Assembly (NCBI GenBank): GCA_963804825.1
Contig: CAWDRV010000003.1
Coordinates: forward strand, 434,001-498,000
Direction of reading: 5' to 3'
From: JBKQVT01 sp963804825
Lineage (GTDB): Bacteria; Planctomycetota; Planctomycetia; Pirellulales; Thermoguttaceae
DNA: 64,000 nt
Below are positions 34,624 to 43,710 of the stretch, piece by piece (position 1 is the first letter of the stretch; every line of letters starts with the position of its first letter). The notes beneath the pieces were generated by a model, which saw only the letters and a program-made list of their open reading frames with translations, was not told where the DNA came from and did no database searches. The position numbers and the translations under genes are program-made.

Positions 34624-36438
34624 ATGGCCAAGCGCTGGCGTATTCATCCCCACGATCCCGATCGTATCGCCGCGCTGGGGCGAGCGGCTGGAATCCCCGC
34701 CGTTGTGGCCCAATTGCTGATCTGCCGCGGCATCACCGATCCGGCCAGCGCGCGGACGTTTCTCGATCCCCGGCTTTCCGCCCTGCGCGATCCGCAGCTC
34801 CTGCCCGGCTGCACGGAGGCCGTCCGTCGGATCCACGACGCGGTGGCCGCCGGAAGGCGGATCGTCGTTTACGGCGATTACAACGTTAACGGCGTGACCG
34901 GGACGGCCATCCTCTGGCTCTGCCTGAAGATGCTGGGCGCCGAGGTCACGTATTATATCCCGCACCGCGTCGAGGAAGGATACGGGCTGCACGCCGACGC
35001 CGTCCGCGCCTTCGGCGGCGGCGACGGCGGCAACGAGGGCGGCGAAGGCGTCAACGGCGGCCGCAAGGCGGACCTGCTGGTCACGGTCGATTGCGGCATC
35101 GGTTGCGTCGAAGAGGCCGCGCTGGCCCGCCGGCTCGGCCTGGACCTGATCATCACCGACCATCACGAGCCCGGCCTTTGTCTGCCCGATGCCGCGGTCA
35201 TCGTCCATCCGCGTCTGCCCGGCAGCGTCTATCCTTTCGGCGGCCTGAGCGGTTCCGGCGTGGCCTTCAAGTTGGCCTGGGCGTTGTGCCAGCAGGCCGC
35301 CGGGCGCGGAAGGTCAGCCCGCAGATGCGCGACTTCCTGCTCCAGGCCGTCGGATTGGCGGCGCTGGGGACGGTGGCCGACGTGGTGCCGCTGGTCGATG
35401 AGAACCGCATCCTGGTTCATCACGGCCTGGAAAGCCTGGCCACGTGTCCGACGCTGGGGGTGGCCACGCTGATGCGAGTGGCCGGCGTCGAGGCGAAGAC
35501 GCGCGGCGACGGAAAACCGCGGCTCCAGAGCGAGGACATCGCGTTCACCTTGGCGCCGCGGCTGAACGCCGCCGGCCGGCTCGGCCAACCGCAACTGGCC
35601 GTCGAGCTGCTGGTGACGGATCGGCCCGAACGGGCCTTGGAACTTGCCCAATACATCGACCAGCTCAACGCCACGCGTCAAACCCTGGAGCGCAGCATCC
35701 AACTGGCCGCCACCAAGCAGATTCACGAGCAGTTCGACCCCGACGAGGACGCCGCGTTCGTCCTGGCCGAGCGCGGCTGGCATCCGGGCGTCATCGGCAT
35801 CGTCGCCGGCCGCCTGGCCGACAAGCACCAGCGGCCCGTCGTGCTCATCTCCGCAGGACCAACTCGGCGTGCGGCCGGGCATCGGATCGGCCCGAAGCGT
35901 CCCCGGTTTCAACCTCCACGCGGCGCTTGGGAAGTGCGCCGAGTTGCTGGTCAGCCACGGCGGTCATTGGATGGCGGCGGGCTTGAAGATCGAGGACGAC
36001 AAGATCGCCGCCTTTCGCGCCGCTTTTTGCGAGCTTGCCGCCGCGGAGACCGGCCCGCGGCACGGGACCGATCTGCGGATCGACGCCGAGGCCCCCTTGA
36101 GCGCCTTCACGCTCCAGGCCGTCCACCAGATCGAGCGCCTGGCCCCGTTCGGCGCGCACAACGACCGCCCGCTGCTGTGCGCCAGCGGCACGACGCTGGT
36201 CGGTCCGCCCAAACCCATCGGCGGCGGCGGGCGACACCTCGCCATGAAGCTCGCCCAGCACGGCGTGGTCTTTCGGGCGATCGCGTTTGGCGGCGGCGAA
36301 TGGGCCGAACAGTTGGCCGCCCTCCGCGATCCCATCGACGTGGCGTTCCGGCCGGTCGTCAATACGTATCAAGGCCGGCACAACGTGGAACTGCACCTGG
36401 TCGATTGGCGGATCAGCCGGTCCGCCTGCCCCTCGTGA
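34624..36438 (+). CDS. recJ: Single-strand-specific exonuclease RecJ, two frame breaks
   Basis: RecJ degrades single-stranded DNA 5' to 3' in recombination and repair. The DHH-type motifs are present: VVYGDYNVNGVTGTAI (motif I; the usual second Asp is Asn here, DYNVNG versus DYDVDG), LLVTVDCGI and LIITDHHEPG. Frame breaks lie near 35306 (one base missing) and 35853 (one extra or two missing). After these the protein continues with QMRDFLLQAVGLAALGTVAD, APRLNAAGRLGQP, GVIGIVAGRLAD, then SVPGFNLHAALGKC and SHGGHWMAAGLKI. The repaired product is about 605 residues. The D-to-N changes at motif I are unusual and should be checked. Confidence 0.88.
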
Positions 36439-36453
36439 CGTGGAGACGCCCGC

Positions 36454-37104
36454 ATGGCGCCCATCGACTTCCGACATGCCCAGCGGCGGATGGTGCATCG
36501 GCAACTCCGTCAGCGCGGGATCCACGACGCGCGGGTCTTGGCCGCCATGGGCCGAGTCCCGCGCGAGCGATTCGTCCGCCCCGACTCCAGCGACCAATCC
36601 TATGCCGATTGCGCGTTGGCCATCGATTGCGGCCAGACGATCAGCCAGCCGTACATGGTCGCCCTGATGACGGAGGCCTTGAAGCTGTCGGGCGGAGAAA
36701 AGGTGTTGGAGATCGGCACCGGCAGCGGTTATCAGACGGCCGTCCTGGCCGAGTTGGCCCGGCAAGTCGTCAGCATCGAGCGTTACGGCGAGCTTTCCGA
36801 GCGCGCCGGCGAGGTGCTGCGGCAATTGGGCTACGCCAACGTGACCCTGATCGTCGGCGACGGCACGCTGGGTTGGCCCGAGCAGTCGCCCTACGACCGC
36901 ATCTTGGTGACGGCCGCGGCCGAGCGGCCGCCGGAGCCGCTCCTGGCGCAACTGGCCGACGGGGGAATCCTGGTCATTCCCATCGGCGGTCGGGACGTGC
37001 AGACGCTGCAAGCGATTCGCCGGCTCGCCGGTTCCGTCGAGGTGGTCCATCTTTCCGCGTGTCGATTTGTCCCGTTGGTGGGGGCCGAGGGCTGGCCGGG
37101 GTAA
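36454..37104 (+). CDS. pcm: Protein-L-isoaspartate O-methyltransferase
   Basis: 216 residues. It repairs isoaspartyl damage using S-adenosylmethionine. N-terminal MVHRQLRQRGIHDARVLAAM and VPRERFVRP are classic; the SAM-binding motif I is VLEIGTGSGYQTAVLAEL, followed by VVSIERYGEL and PYDRILVTAAA. It starts 15 bases after recJ. Confidence 0.93.
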   Translation: MAPIDFRHAQRRMVHRQLRQRGIHDARVLAAMGRVPRERFVRPDSSDQSYADCALAIDCGQTISQPYMVALMTEALKLSGGEKVLEIGTGSGYQTAVLAELARQVVSIERYGELSERAGEVLRQLGYANVTLIVGDGTLGWPEQSPYDRILVTAAAERPPEPLLAQLADGGILVIPIGGRDVQTLQAIRRLAGSVEVVHLSACRFVPLVGAEGWPG

Positions 37105-37137
37105 TGGGTGTCAACGCTCACTTCGACTTGATCCACC

Positions 37138-38250
37138 TTGATCATGGCCGTCCATCGACGAAACAACATACTCGCCAATCGGCATCCCAGTTTGCGAAAA
37201 TTGGTACTGTGTCCCCGGGTTATTGACAACTCGAGCGACCAGGAGACCCAGTTAGTCAGCTACGTCTACGATGCCTTCAACAACCTGGTGGGCCGCACGT
37301 TGACTACCTACGGTGAGAATGGCGCGACCAGCGTCGAGCACTACGTCTACGACGGCACGAACATGGTCCTGGTGCTCAACGGTTCCGGGGCGGTGCAGGA
37401 GCGGGCGCTGTGGGGCCCGGCGGTGGATCAAGTGCTGGCCGAGGAGTTCGCTGCGACGGGCGGCGTGCTCTGGGCCCTGACGGATAACAAAGGGACCGTC
37501 CGCGATCTGGTCGATTCGTCCGGCACAATCCAGGACCATATCAGCTACACCGCCTTCGGTGTGCCGACGAACCCGGCGATGCCGGGCAGCGAGGCGGCCG
37601 CTTTCCTCTTCGGCTACACCGGCTGCTACTACGACTCGGCGACCGGTTTGCAATGGAACCAGAACCGGTGGTATAATCCATCTGCGCAGCGGTGGCTGAC
37701 GCCGGACCCCTCGGGCCTCGGGCCGGATGTAAATCCGTACCGTTACTGCGGCAACAGCCCTACGAACGCGGTTGATCCCGACGGTTTAGAGCGAGTAACT
37801 TCCGGGAGTACGGTTAACGCCCCCCCGATTATTGTTCCTGGTACGCACCAGCGAGCACAGGAGGTCGGAGCCGACATTGACTTTCAGATCGGTTGCAAAT
37901 CGTACAGAACCACACTGTGGATAAAGCCTACAAAACCTGGCACAGGCAATTTTGAATGTTATACCGAGGGTGCCCCGGCCAGCGTCACGCCAACCAGCGG
38001 TACTGCTCCGGCGAATGTGAAGCTCACGCTGTTAAATGGATTTACGTGTACGGTGCATATAACAGCCGTCATTTCCTATATTGCGCCTAAGTCTGGGTCT
38101 GGGTCTGGGTCTGGGTCTGGGTCTGGGTCTGGGTCCACGCCTACACCGCCTAAGCCTGGTCCTAAGCCTGGTCCTAAGCCTGGTCCTAAGCCTGGTCCTA
38201 AGCCTGGTCCTAAGCCTGGTCCTAAGCCTGGGCCTAAGCCTGGGCATTGA
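37138..38250 (+). CDS. RHS-repeat protein, 5'-truncated, with low-complexity tail
   Basis: 370 residues. Homology starts abruptly at about 37225 (SYVYDAFNNLVGRTLTTYG), lacks the many YD repeats of full RHS proteins, and runs through the core (GYTGCYYDSATGLQWNQNRW, NPYRYCGNSPTNAVDPDG, residues about 160-220). After DPDG a variable tip of about 100 residues follows (TSGSTVNAPPIIVPG...), with no toxin family I recognise. A GS-repeat and eight PKPG units close it. No signal peptide is seen. It is probably a displaced C-terminal RHS fragment; the first 29 residues are not RHS-like. Confidence 0.7.
   Translation: MIMAVHRRNNILANRHPSLRKLVLCPRVIDNSSDQETQLVSYVYDAFNNLVGRTLTTYGENGATSVEHYVYDGTNMVLVLNGSGAVQERALWGPAVDQVLAEEFAATGGVLWALTDNKGTVRDLVDSSGTIQDHISYTAFGVPTNPAMPGSEAAAFLFGYTGCYYDSATGLQWNQNRWYNPSAQRWLTPDPSGLGPDVNPYRYCGNSPTNAVDPDGLERVTSGSTVNAPPIIVPGTHQRAQEVGADIDFQIGCKSYRTTLWIKPTKPGTGNFECYTEGAPASVTPTSGTAPANVKLTLLNGFTCTVHITAVISYIAPKSGSGSGSGSGSGSGSTPTPPKPGPKPGPKPGPKPGPKPGPKPGPKPGPKPGH
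38095..38244 (+). repeat. Tandem repeats coding (GS)n and (PKPGPKPG)n
   Basis: Six GGGTCT hexamers (38095-38133), then eight 12-base units CCTAAGCCTGGT (38149-38244), the last two with GGG for GGT. Both keep the reading frame of the RHS fragment. Confidence 0.95.
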
Positions 38251-38275
38251 ACAAGATGATCGTCGGAGAATGAGC

Positions 38276-40678
38276 ATGTTTCACAATCAGACCCGGTTCA
38301 TTGGTCAGAACAGATCTTGGCTCTGGCGATCGTCGGCTGGGGGGCTCTCAGCTCTCCTGGCCGCGGCTATCTGGCTGAGCGCGGTGGATGGCAACTCGGG
38401 CGCGGAGCAGGCATCGTCGGTACCGCCTGTCCAGCCAGCAACAGCGGAACAGCGAGCCACTCCCAACAGTGGGCTCTGTCGGGCGACGGGTGAACGGGCG
38501 GGCGGCAGCCCCTCTTCGGAGACGGTCCGCGTTTCAACGGAAGGCCTCCTGCTGGAATTAACTCCTGATGCCGCGGTGTACTTTGGGGTGCGGCTCGGTC
38601 ACTCCGGGGTGAGGATCGTTTCGCCGTGGAATCACTGCTTCAACTTGCCCGGTTATCCGCACATCCTCGAGGCGGCGCTGCGAAAGGAACTCCGGCTTTC
38701 GCCTGAACAGGACGCGAAGCTGCGGGCAATCTACGCGGCGTGGCTGGCAAGCTGCAAGAAATCAGACGATGACTATCAAGAGCAGGTGAGGAACCTGCCG
38801 CCGGACAAGTTAGTAGAGATCGCGCAGAGGATCATGGAACGCCGGCAAGAAACGCAGGCAAGGCTAGGTAGGCAAGTTCGCCAGACACTTACTGCTCTAC
38901 AACTAGACACGTACGACAAATGGGTCTACACCGTTTGCGCCGGTGACATGCTGCGGGATCCCGAGGTGCTCAAGACCGTCGCTGCCACGCCACAGCAAGT
39001 TGAGCGGCTTCAGCAACTCCACAAGGAGTTGATCGCGCGGGCGCAGCGCGTGTGGCAGAGGTATCTTGAGATGTCGTTGGGAGTGCTCACTGCAGAGCAA
39101 CAAGCACAATTGCGAGCCGATCTTCAGGACAGAGACCGTGGTCCGCTGGAAGAAGGCGCGATAGGCAAGATACCATCAGCGAATGTTTCATTTGGCGTGG
39201 TTCGCCTCGGGGCGGAGCTGGCGTCGGGGGCGGCGGAGGACGTCGACGAGGAGAATGGACTCGGTTTGCCGGCCTTCCTTGAGCTGAACCAGGCATCGGT
39301 CCGCAGGCAGGTGGGCGTTACTGTGACGCAGACGAGGCGGCTTCACGAGCTTTCGGAGAATTTTTGGAAAGGAATTGAAAAGTACGGAATAGTGCCAAAC
39401 GTGACGGTCGAGGAAAGGAATAGCAGATTGCGCGAGTTCGAGCGGAGACGGAAAGAAGTTCGTGTTGGGGTCGAAGGCGTTCTGACCGTGCAGCAATTAG
39501 CAGCCCTCGGGGACATCTCGCTTCAGATGGCGGCTGCTGACCTTGCATCCAACGTAGACCGCGGGCGGAAGATCGGCTTGACGGAACAGCAGAAGAGTCG
39601 GCTGCGACGGGTCGCTGAAGAGGGAGAGGAGAACCTTGGATCATTCACGCACACAACTGGCGAGAAAATGATCGCTGTTCTCAGTGCGGCCCAACAGCAG
39701 AAACTCGGTGAGGAACTGGACCGCTGCGGGGGGCTGGGCGCCGCGCGATCGGCCGTGACGCCGCGCCCTGAGCGTTCGGCGGGCCAACCGGCACTGGCCA
39801 CGCCGGCGGTCGAGCCGAGGAAGCGGCCGCCCACTAACCCCGCGTTGGGACGGGGCGACGCGCTCAAGGCCGCGGACGGCTCTGCCCAGCAGAGCGATTA
39901 CGCCAGGGCCATCGCCGATTACACCGAGGCCATTCGGCTCAACCCTAAGGAGGCCGGCGCATACTACAACCGCGGCATGATCTACGGAATGAACGGCGAT
40001 TATGACAAGTCCATCGCCGATTACACCGAAGTCATTCGACTCAACCCAAGAGACGCCGACGGATATTACAACCGCGCGTGGGTCTACGGGATGAAGGGTG
40101 ATTACGACAGCGCAATCGCGGATTACAGCGAGGCCATTCGACTCAACCCAAAGGACGCCGACGTATATTGGAACCGCGGCTGGGCCTACGGGATGAAAGG
40201 TGATTACGACAGGGCGATCGCGGACTGCACCGAGGGCATTCGACTCAACCCAAAGAACGCCGACGCATATTGCAGCCGCGGCCGGGTCTACGGGATGAAG
40301 GGTGATTACCATAGGGCCGTCGCCGATTACACCGAGGCCATTCGACTCAACCCAAAGGACGCCAACGCATATTGCAACCGCGGCTGGGTCCGCTCAGAGC
40401 AAGGGGACCTTGACAAGTCCATCGCCGATTACACCGAGGCCATTCGACTCAACCCAAAAGACGCCGACGCATATTGCGACCGCGGCTCTGTCTACGGAAT
40501 GAAGGGTGATTACCATAGGGCAATCGCCGATTACACCGACGCCATTCGACTGGCACCGAAGAACGCGCAGGCGTACTACGACCGCGGTTTTGCCTACGAA
40601 AAGGAGGGTGAGAGGGCGAAGGCGGAAGCAGATGCCGCGGAAGCGAAGAAACTGGGTTATAAGTCCGAGCATGACTGA
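38276..40678 (+). CDS. TPR protein with Spy/LTXXQ-like helical N-terminal half
   Basis: 800 residues from ATG 38276, which has GGAGA six bases upstream (ATG 38270 is also in frame). A membrane or signal segment (GGLSALLAAAIWLSAVDGNSG) leads to a helical region with LSPEQDAKLRAIYAAWL and TAEQQAQLRADLQDRD motifs, reminiscent of LTXXQ-type helices. The C-terminal 260 residues are about seven TPR units of 34 residues (DYTEAIRLNPKDADAYYNRG, YGMKGDYDRAIA). TPRs usually bind proteins. Immediately downstream of the RHS fragment; co-transcription is likely. Confidence 0.8.
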   Translation: MFHNQTRFIGQNRSWLWRSSAGGLSALLAAAIWLSAVDGNSGAEQASSVPPVQPATAEQRATPNSGLCRATGERAGGSPSSETVRVSTEGLLLELTPDAAVYFGVRLGHSGVRIVSPWNHCFNLPGYPHILEAALRKELRLSPEQDAKLRAIYAAWLASCKKSDDDYQEQVRNLPPDKLVEIAQRIMERRQETQARLGRQVRQTLTALQLDTYDKWVYTVCAGDMLRDPEVLKTVAATPQQVERLQQLHKELIARAQRVWQRYLEMSLGVLTAEQQAQLRADLQDRDRGPLEEGAIGKIPSANVSFGVVRLGAELASGAAEDVDEENGLGLPAFLELNQASVRRQVGVTVTQTRRLHELSENFWKGIEKYGIVPNVTVEERNSRLREFERRRKEVRVGVEGVLTVQQLAALGDISLQMAAADLASNVDRGRKIGLTEQQKSRLRRVAEEGEENLGSFTHTTGEKMIAVLSAAQQQKLGEELDRCGGLGAARSAVTPRPERSAGQPALATPAVEPRKRPPTNPALGRGDALKAADGSAQQSDYARAIADYTEAIRLNPKEAGAYYNRGMIYGMNGDYDKSIADYTEVIRLNPRDADGYYNRAWVYGMKGDYDSAIADYSEAIRLNPKDADVYWNRGWAYGMKGDYDRAIADCTEGIRLNPKNADAYCSRGRVYGMKGDYHRAVADYTEAIRLNPKDANAYCNRGWVRSEQGDLDKSIADYTEAIRLNPKDADAYCDRGSVYGMKGDYHRAIADYTDAIRLAPKNAQAYYDRGFAYEKEGERAKAEADAAEAKKLGYKSEHD
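39890..40600 (+). repeat. 102-bp tandem repeats coding TPR units
   Basis: About seven units of 102 bases in frame. The word GAGGCCATTCGACTCAACCC recurs almost unchanged and GGGATGAAGGGTGATTAC several times. DNA identity between the units is high, so the array is recent or being homogenised. Confidence 0.9.
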
Positions 40679-40937
40679 ACATGGTGTGCTGGGCCAGCGA
40701 GTGTTTATTGCAGGAATGACGGAGGATCGGTGTACTGGACCAACGAGTGTTTATTGCAGGAACAGCGGGAGATCACTCCCCACGAACGACGGATTGAAAT
40801 CGAGAAAAGAACCCGTAAGGCGCGGTTCCTCGGCGCGGCGTTGCGATGAGTTCCCAGGGAGCATTGACAGTTTGACTCAACTTCGGCACCATCCAACGGC
40901 GGTCTACGAGCGGCGATCCGCGCCGCCAAAATCTATA
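40679..40937. other. Intergenic stretch with a 48-base direct repeat
   Basis: No gene supported. GTGT(G/A)CTGG(G/A)CCA(G/A)CGAG followed by TGTTTATTGCAGGAA occurs twice at about 40684 and 40732. Beyond 40938 the direct-repeat family A begins. Confidence 0.6.
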
Positions 40938-41260
40938 GCACCATAGAGAGCACCTCGCCTTGCTGGCGTTTTCCTAAATCCTGGTGCCATTGAGACTTAT
41001 GACAATCGGTCTTCGGCCTCCGGACGGTGTAGGAATCGCGCCGCAAAGCATTACACACCAACATGTTACGTCGCGACGATTTTTCTGGAAGCCGACGCTT
41101 TTTCGGCAAATTGATGCAGATTGTATCCAAGGCTGACGTTTTTAGCGCAGGCTGTTGGGCACCAGTCTGGGCACCGCGGACCGGTCCATTTGCTCCAAAC
41201 CGGGCTGGATAAAAAGGCATACACTTTATAAAATGTGCGTGCGTTTCTATCCAATGACCC
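40938..41260 (+). repeat. Accessory direct repeat, copy A
   Basis: Matches copies B, C and E from the equivalent of GCACCA(C/T)AGAG to the words ACCAACATGTTACGTCGCGA, GATGCAGATTGTATCCAAGG, TTGGGCACCAGTCTGGGCAC and GGATAAAAAGGCATACACTT. It lies directly before abiEi. The TACACT/TATAAAAT at its end could be the abiE promoter -10 region. The minus-strand small genes are degraded in this copy. Confidence 0.85.
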
Positions 41261-41272
41261 GAGGCGACTGCC

Positions 41273-41875
41273 ATGCCTTCCCCAATTGAACAAACCCGCC
41301 GACTCTTCCGGGACCACGGCGGCACACTTCGGACCCGTGAGGCGCTGGCGGCCGGCGTTCATCCGCGCACGCTCTATGGGATGCAAAGCACGGGCGAACT
41401 GGAGAGGCTTGCCCGGGGCCTTTATCGGCTCGCAGGTCTTTCGCCGCTGAGCGATCCCGATCTGGCAACCGTGGCGAAGCTGGTGCCGCAGGGAGTCATT
41501 TGTCTGATTTCGGCGCTGGCCCATCATGGACTCACCACGCAGATTCCCCACGAGGTCCATCTGGCCCTACGGCGTACGGCCCGCCATCCGAAACTCAAGT
41601 TCCCGCCGCTGCAAGTATTCCGTTTCTCCGAGCAGGCATTTGCGGCCGGCATCGAAACATGTACGATCGACGGCGTGCCGGTGCGCATCTACAGCCCGGA
41701 GAAGACACTGGCTGACTGCTTCAAATTCCGTAACAAGATTGGGCTGGATGTTGCCATCGAGGCACTGCGAACCTATCGCGGGCGACGACGACATCGGCTG
41801 CAGGATGTGCTTCAATATGCCCGCGTTTGCCGGGTAGACAGCGTCATTCGCCCCTACCTCGAGGCTATCGCATGA
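41273..41875 (+). CDS. abiEi: Type IV toxin-antitoxin antitoxin, AbiEi family, copy 1
   Basis: 200 residues. The N-terminal winged-helix part (RRLFRDHGGTLRTREALAAG, HPRTLYGMQSTGELERLARG) is followed by the AbiEi C-domain (LISALAHHGLTTQIPHEVHL, VRIYSPEKTLADCFKFRNKI). AbiEi represses its own operon and counters the AbiEii nucleotidyltransferase. The ATGA overlap with abiEii couples both genes. Copy 2 at 58569 is about 97% identical except for the first few residues. Confidence 0.9.
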   Translation: MPSPIEQTRRLFRDHGGTLRTREALAAGVHPRTLYGMQSTGELERLARGLYRLAGLSPLSDPDLATVAKLVPQGVICLISALAHHGLTTQIPHEVHLALRRTARHPKLKFPPLQVFRFSEQAFAAGIETCTIDGVPVRIYSPEKTLADCFKFRNKIGLDVAIEALRTYRGRRRHRLQDVLQYARVCRVDSVIRPYLEAIA

Positions 41876-42807
41876 CCAAGCGCACAATCAAGGACGTTGC
41901 CGCGTCCGTACATCAGCGTCTGCTCAACATCGCCAAGGAGAGCGACCGCCGTTTCAACGACCTGGTCCAACACTACGCCCTCGAGCGATGGCTGTTTCGC
42001 CTCTCGCGGTCTACCTACGGCGAGAGGTTTGTCCTCAAAGGCGCGCTGTTGCTGGTGGTTTGGAAGACGCCTGTTACCCGCCCGACTCGCGACGTCGACC
42101 TGCTCGGACACGTAAGCAACGATCTCGATTCCGTCCAGTCCGTGATTGCGGAGATCATCCAGACGCCGGTCGAGGACGATGGTCTGGTCTTTGACGCGGC
42201 CAGCGTGACGACCGAACGGATCGCAGAAGATGCGGACTACGAGGGTGTCCGCGCGAAGTTTGTCGGCCGCCTGGGTAACACCCGGATCACCATGCAAATC
42301 GACATCGGATTTAGCGACGTCATCACGCCCGGGCCGACCTGGGTCAGCTACCCTACGATCTTGGAGCAGCCACCGGCTCAACTTCTTGCCTACAACCGGG
42401 AAACGACGATTGCAGAGAAGTTCGAGGCGATGGTGAAGTTGGGCGAAGTCAACACCCGGATGAAGGACTTCTTCGACATTTGGCTCTTGGCGGCCAATTT
42501 CGAGTTCGATGGTCTCAGCTTGCTTGCTGCCATTCGAGCCACGTTCGCTCAGCGGCAGACGCCGCTTGAAGTTGTCCCTATCGGTCTCTCAGACGTGTTC
42601 GGCCGTGACCCATCGAAAGAAGCCCAGTGGAGAGCGTTTCTCGGGCGCTCGCTCCTACCGCACGTGCCGCCAGAGTTCTCCGAGGTCGTGGGCCATGTTC
42701 GCGACTTCATTCAGCCGGTCGCACAAGCCATCTCTGAGAGCCAACCATTTGCAAAGCACTGGCAGCGCGGTGGTCCGTGGAAGTCGGAAACTGGCGAGAC
42801 GAGGTAA
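41872..42807 (+). CDS. abiEii: AbiEii-family nucleotidyltransferase toxin, copy 1
   Basis: 311 residues, intact. The nucleotidyltransferase motif is FVLKGALLLVVWKTP followed by TRPTRDVDLLG (paired Asp), and NRETTIAEKFEAMVKLGEVN plus RMKDFFDIWLLA are the family C-terminal motifs. The enzymes transfer nucleotides to a cellular target and cause growth arrest or phage defence. The family's GS motif is GA here. Confidence 0.9.
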   Translation: MTKRTIKDVAASVHQRLLNIAKESDRRFNDLVQHYALERWLFRLSRSTYGERFVLKGALLLVVWKTPVTRPTRDVDLLGHVSNDLDSVQSVIAEIIQTPVEDDGLVFDAASVTTERIAEDADYEGVRAKFVGRLGNTRITMQIDIGFSDVITPGPTWVSYPTILEQPPAQLLAYNRETTIAEKFEAMVKLGEVNTRMKDFFDIWLLAANFEFDGLSLLAAIRATFAQRQTPLEVVPIGLSDVFGRDPSKEAQWRAFLGRSLLPHVPPEFSEVVGHVRDFIQPVAQAISESQPFAKHWQRGGPWKSETGETR

Positions 42808-42854
42808 TCCGACCTTCGGTGGCCACCGCGAACACCCCAGGGTTTGGGACAGGC

Positions 42855-43115
42855 TCATGGCCGAGGTGACGGACCTGGCGGTTGGACAGCGTTGTCTCGG
42901 TCGCGTGTTCGGAATGCCGCCCCGGGTGGCGCTGTAATTGCAATCCGTGAACGGCGTCCCTTACGCCCCACGAGGCGAACGACCACCTGGATGCCGTCGG
43001 CTTCGACGATCCGTTCCTGACCGTCGGCGTACCATTCAATGGACTGGCTCGTGTCCGCCGGCACACGGGCTCGATTGGGGATTGGGGGCCGATCGCCGTG
43101 CTGCTGAGGATTCAT
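42855..43115 (-). CDS. Small CsrA-like protein, copy B
   Basis: 86 residues. N-terminal MNPQQHGDRPPIPN and PADTSQSIEWYADGQERIVE, then IQVVVRLVGRKGRRSRIAIT and APPGAAFR. The second half follows the CsrA strand pattern (V-x-V-x-V ... G...RI.I.AP......R). CsrA binds GGA motifs in mRNA. Length and N-terminus differ from CsrA, so this is a suggestion. Start overlaps the stop of the upstream small gene (ATGA). Related copies are at 45059 and 51628. Confidence 0.6.
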   Translation of the reverse strand: MNPQQHGDRPPIPNRARVPADTSQSIEWYADGQERIVEADGIQVVVRLVGRKGRRSRIAITAPPGAAFRTRDRDNAVQPPGPSPRP

Positions 43116-43372
43116 GTCTGACCTCCGTCACGTTGAATGATGGCGAGGAGGTCAGCCTTGACTGACTCGGGGAGGGCGTCCCAAGCGGCTACGACTTGGG
43201 CCAGTTTTGGGTCGGCAAAATGGTGCTGATTGATGCAAAAACCACTCGGTTTGGTGGGCACCACAGAGGGCACCACGAGATGTTTGCCTTTCCCTAAGTC
43301 CTTTGCCCCGTTGGTACTTACGGAAACAGAGCGTCGGCCTCCGGACGATATAGGAATCGTGCTGCAAAGCAT
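43112..43372 (-). CDS. Small protein with recombinase-tail features, copy B
   Basis: 86 residues. The conserved part is GAKDLGKGKHLVVPSVVPT, then LAQVVAAWDALPESVKADLL and AIIQRDGGQT. VVPSVVPT-type words and a LPE.IKA.LL helix are what I associate with tails of planctomycete tyrosine recombinases; that is memory, not alignment. The first 20 residues are variable and the true start is uncertain. It overlaps the CsrA-like gene by four bases. Confidence 0.5.
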   Translation of the reverse strand: MLCSTIPISSGGRRSVSVSTNGAKDLGKGKHLVVPSVVPTKPSGFCINQHHFADPKLAQVVAAWDALPESVKADLLAIIQRDGGQT

Positions 43373-43596
43373 TACGCACCAACATGTTACGTCGCGACGA
43401 TTTTTCCGGAAGCCGACGCTCTCGCGGCAAATTGATGCAGGTTGTATCCAAGGCTGACGTTTTTAGCGCAAGCTGTTGGGCACCAGTCTGGGCACCGCGG
43501 ATTGGGTCCATTTGCTCCAAACCGGGCTGGATAAAAAGGCATACACTTTTTGGAATCCGCTTGCGTTTCTGTCCAATGACCCGAGGCCGATTGCGA

Positions 43597-43690
43597 TACC
43601 TTCCCCGACTGAACGAGCTGCCGACCCCTCCGGGACCACGGAACACTTCGGACCCCTGAGGCGCTCGCGACCGGCGTTCAGCGGCCGCGC
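43597..43690 (+). pseudogene. abiEi relic
   Basis: TTCCCCGACTGAACGAGCTG and GGGACCACGGAACACTTCGG match the first about 90 bases of abiEi (41276 onward) with small indels. The start codon is ATA and the frame is lost; the sequence then changes to unrelated DNA before doc. Confidence 0.75.
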
Positions 43691-43710
43691 TCGGTTATCG
43701 ACAAGGACGG

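Larger units (their letters stand above)
42825..43596 (+). repeat. Accessory direct repeat, copy B (most complete)
   Basis: Begins just after abiEii with a segment (GGCGGTTGGACAGCGTTGTC) shared only with copy F, runs through the minus-strand small gene pair and ends with the same upstream block as copy A, followed by a relic of abiEi. Confidence 0.85.

Noticed and set aside
38095..38244. CRISPR-like array
   Set aside because: The units are 6 and 12 bases with no spacers and code a peptide tail.
38081..38270. Start of the TPR gene within the GGGTCT repeats
   Set aside because: The frame is open there only because the repeats lack stops. A ribosome-binding site and signal-like segment support 38276 (or 38270).
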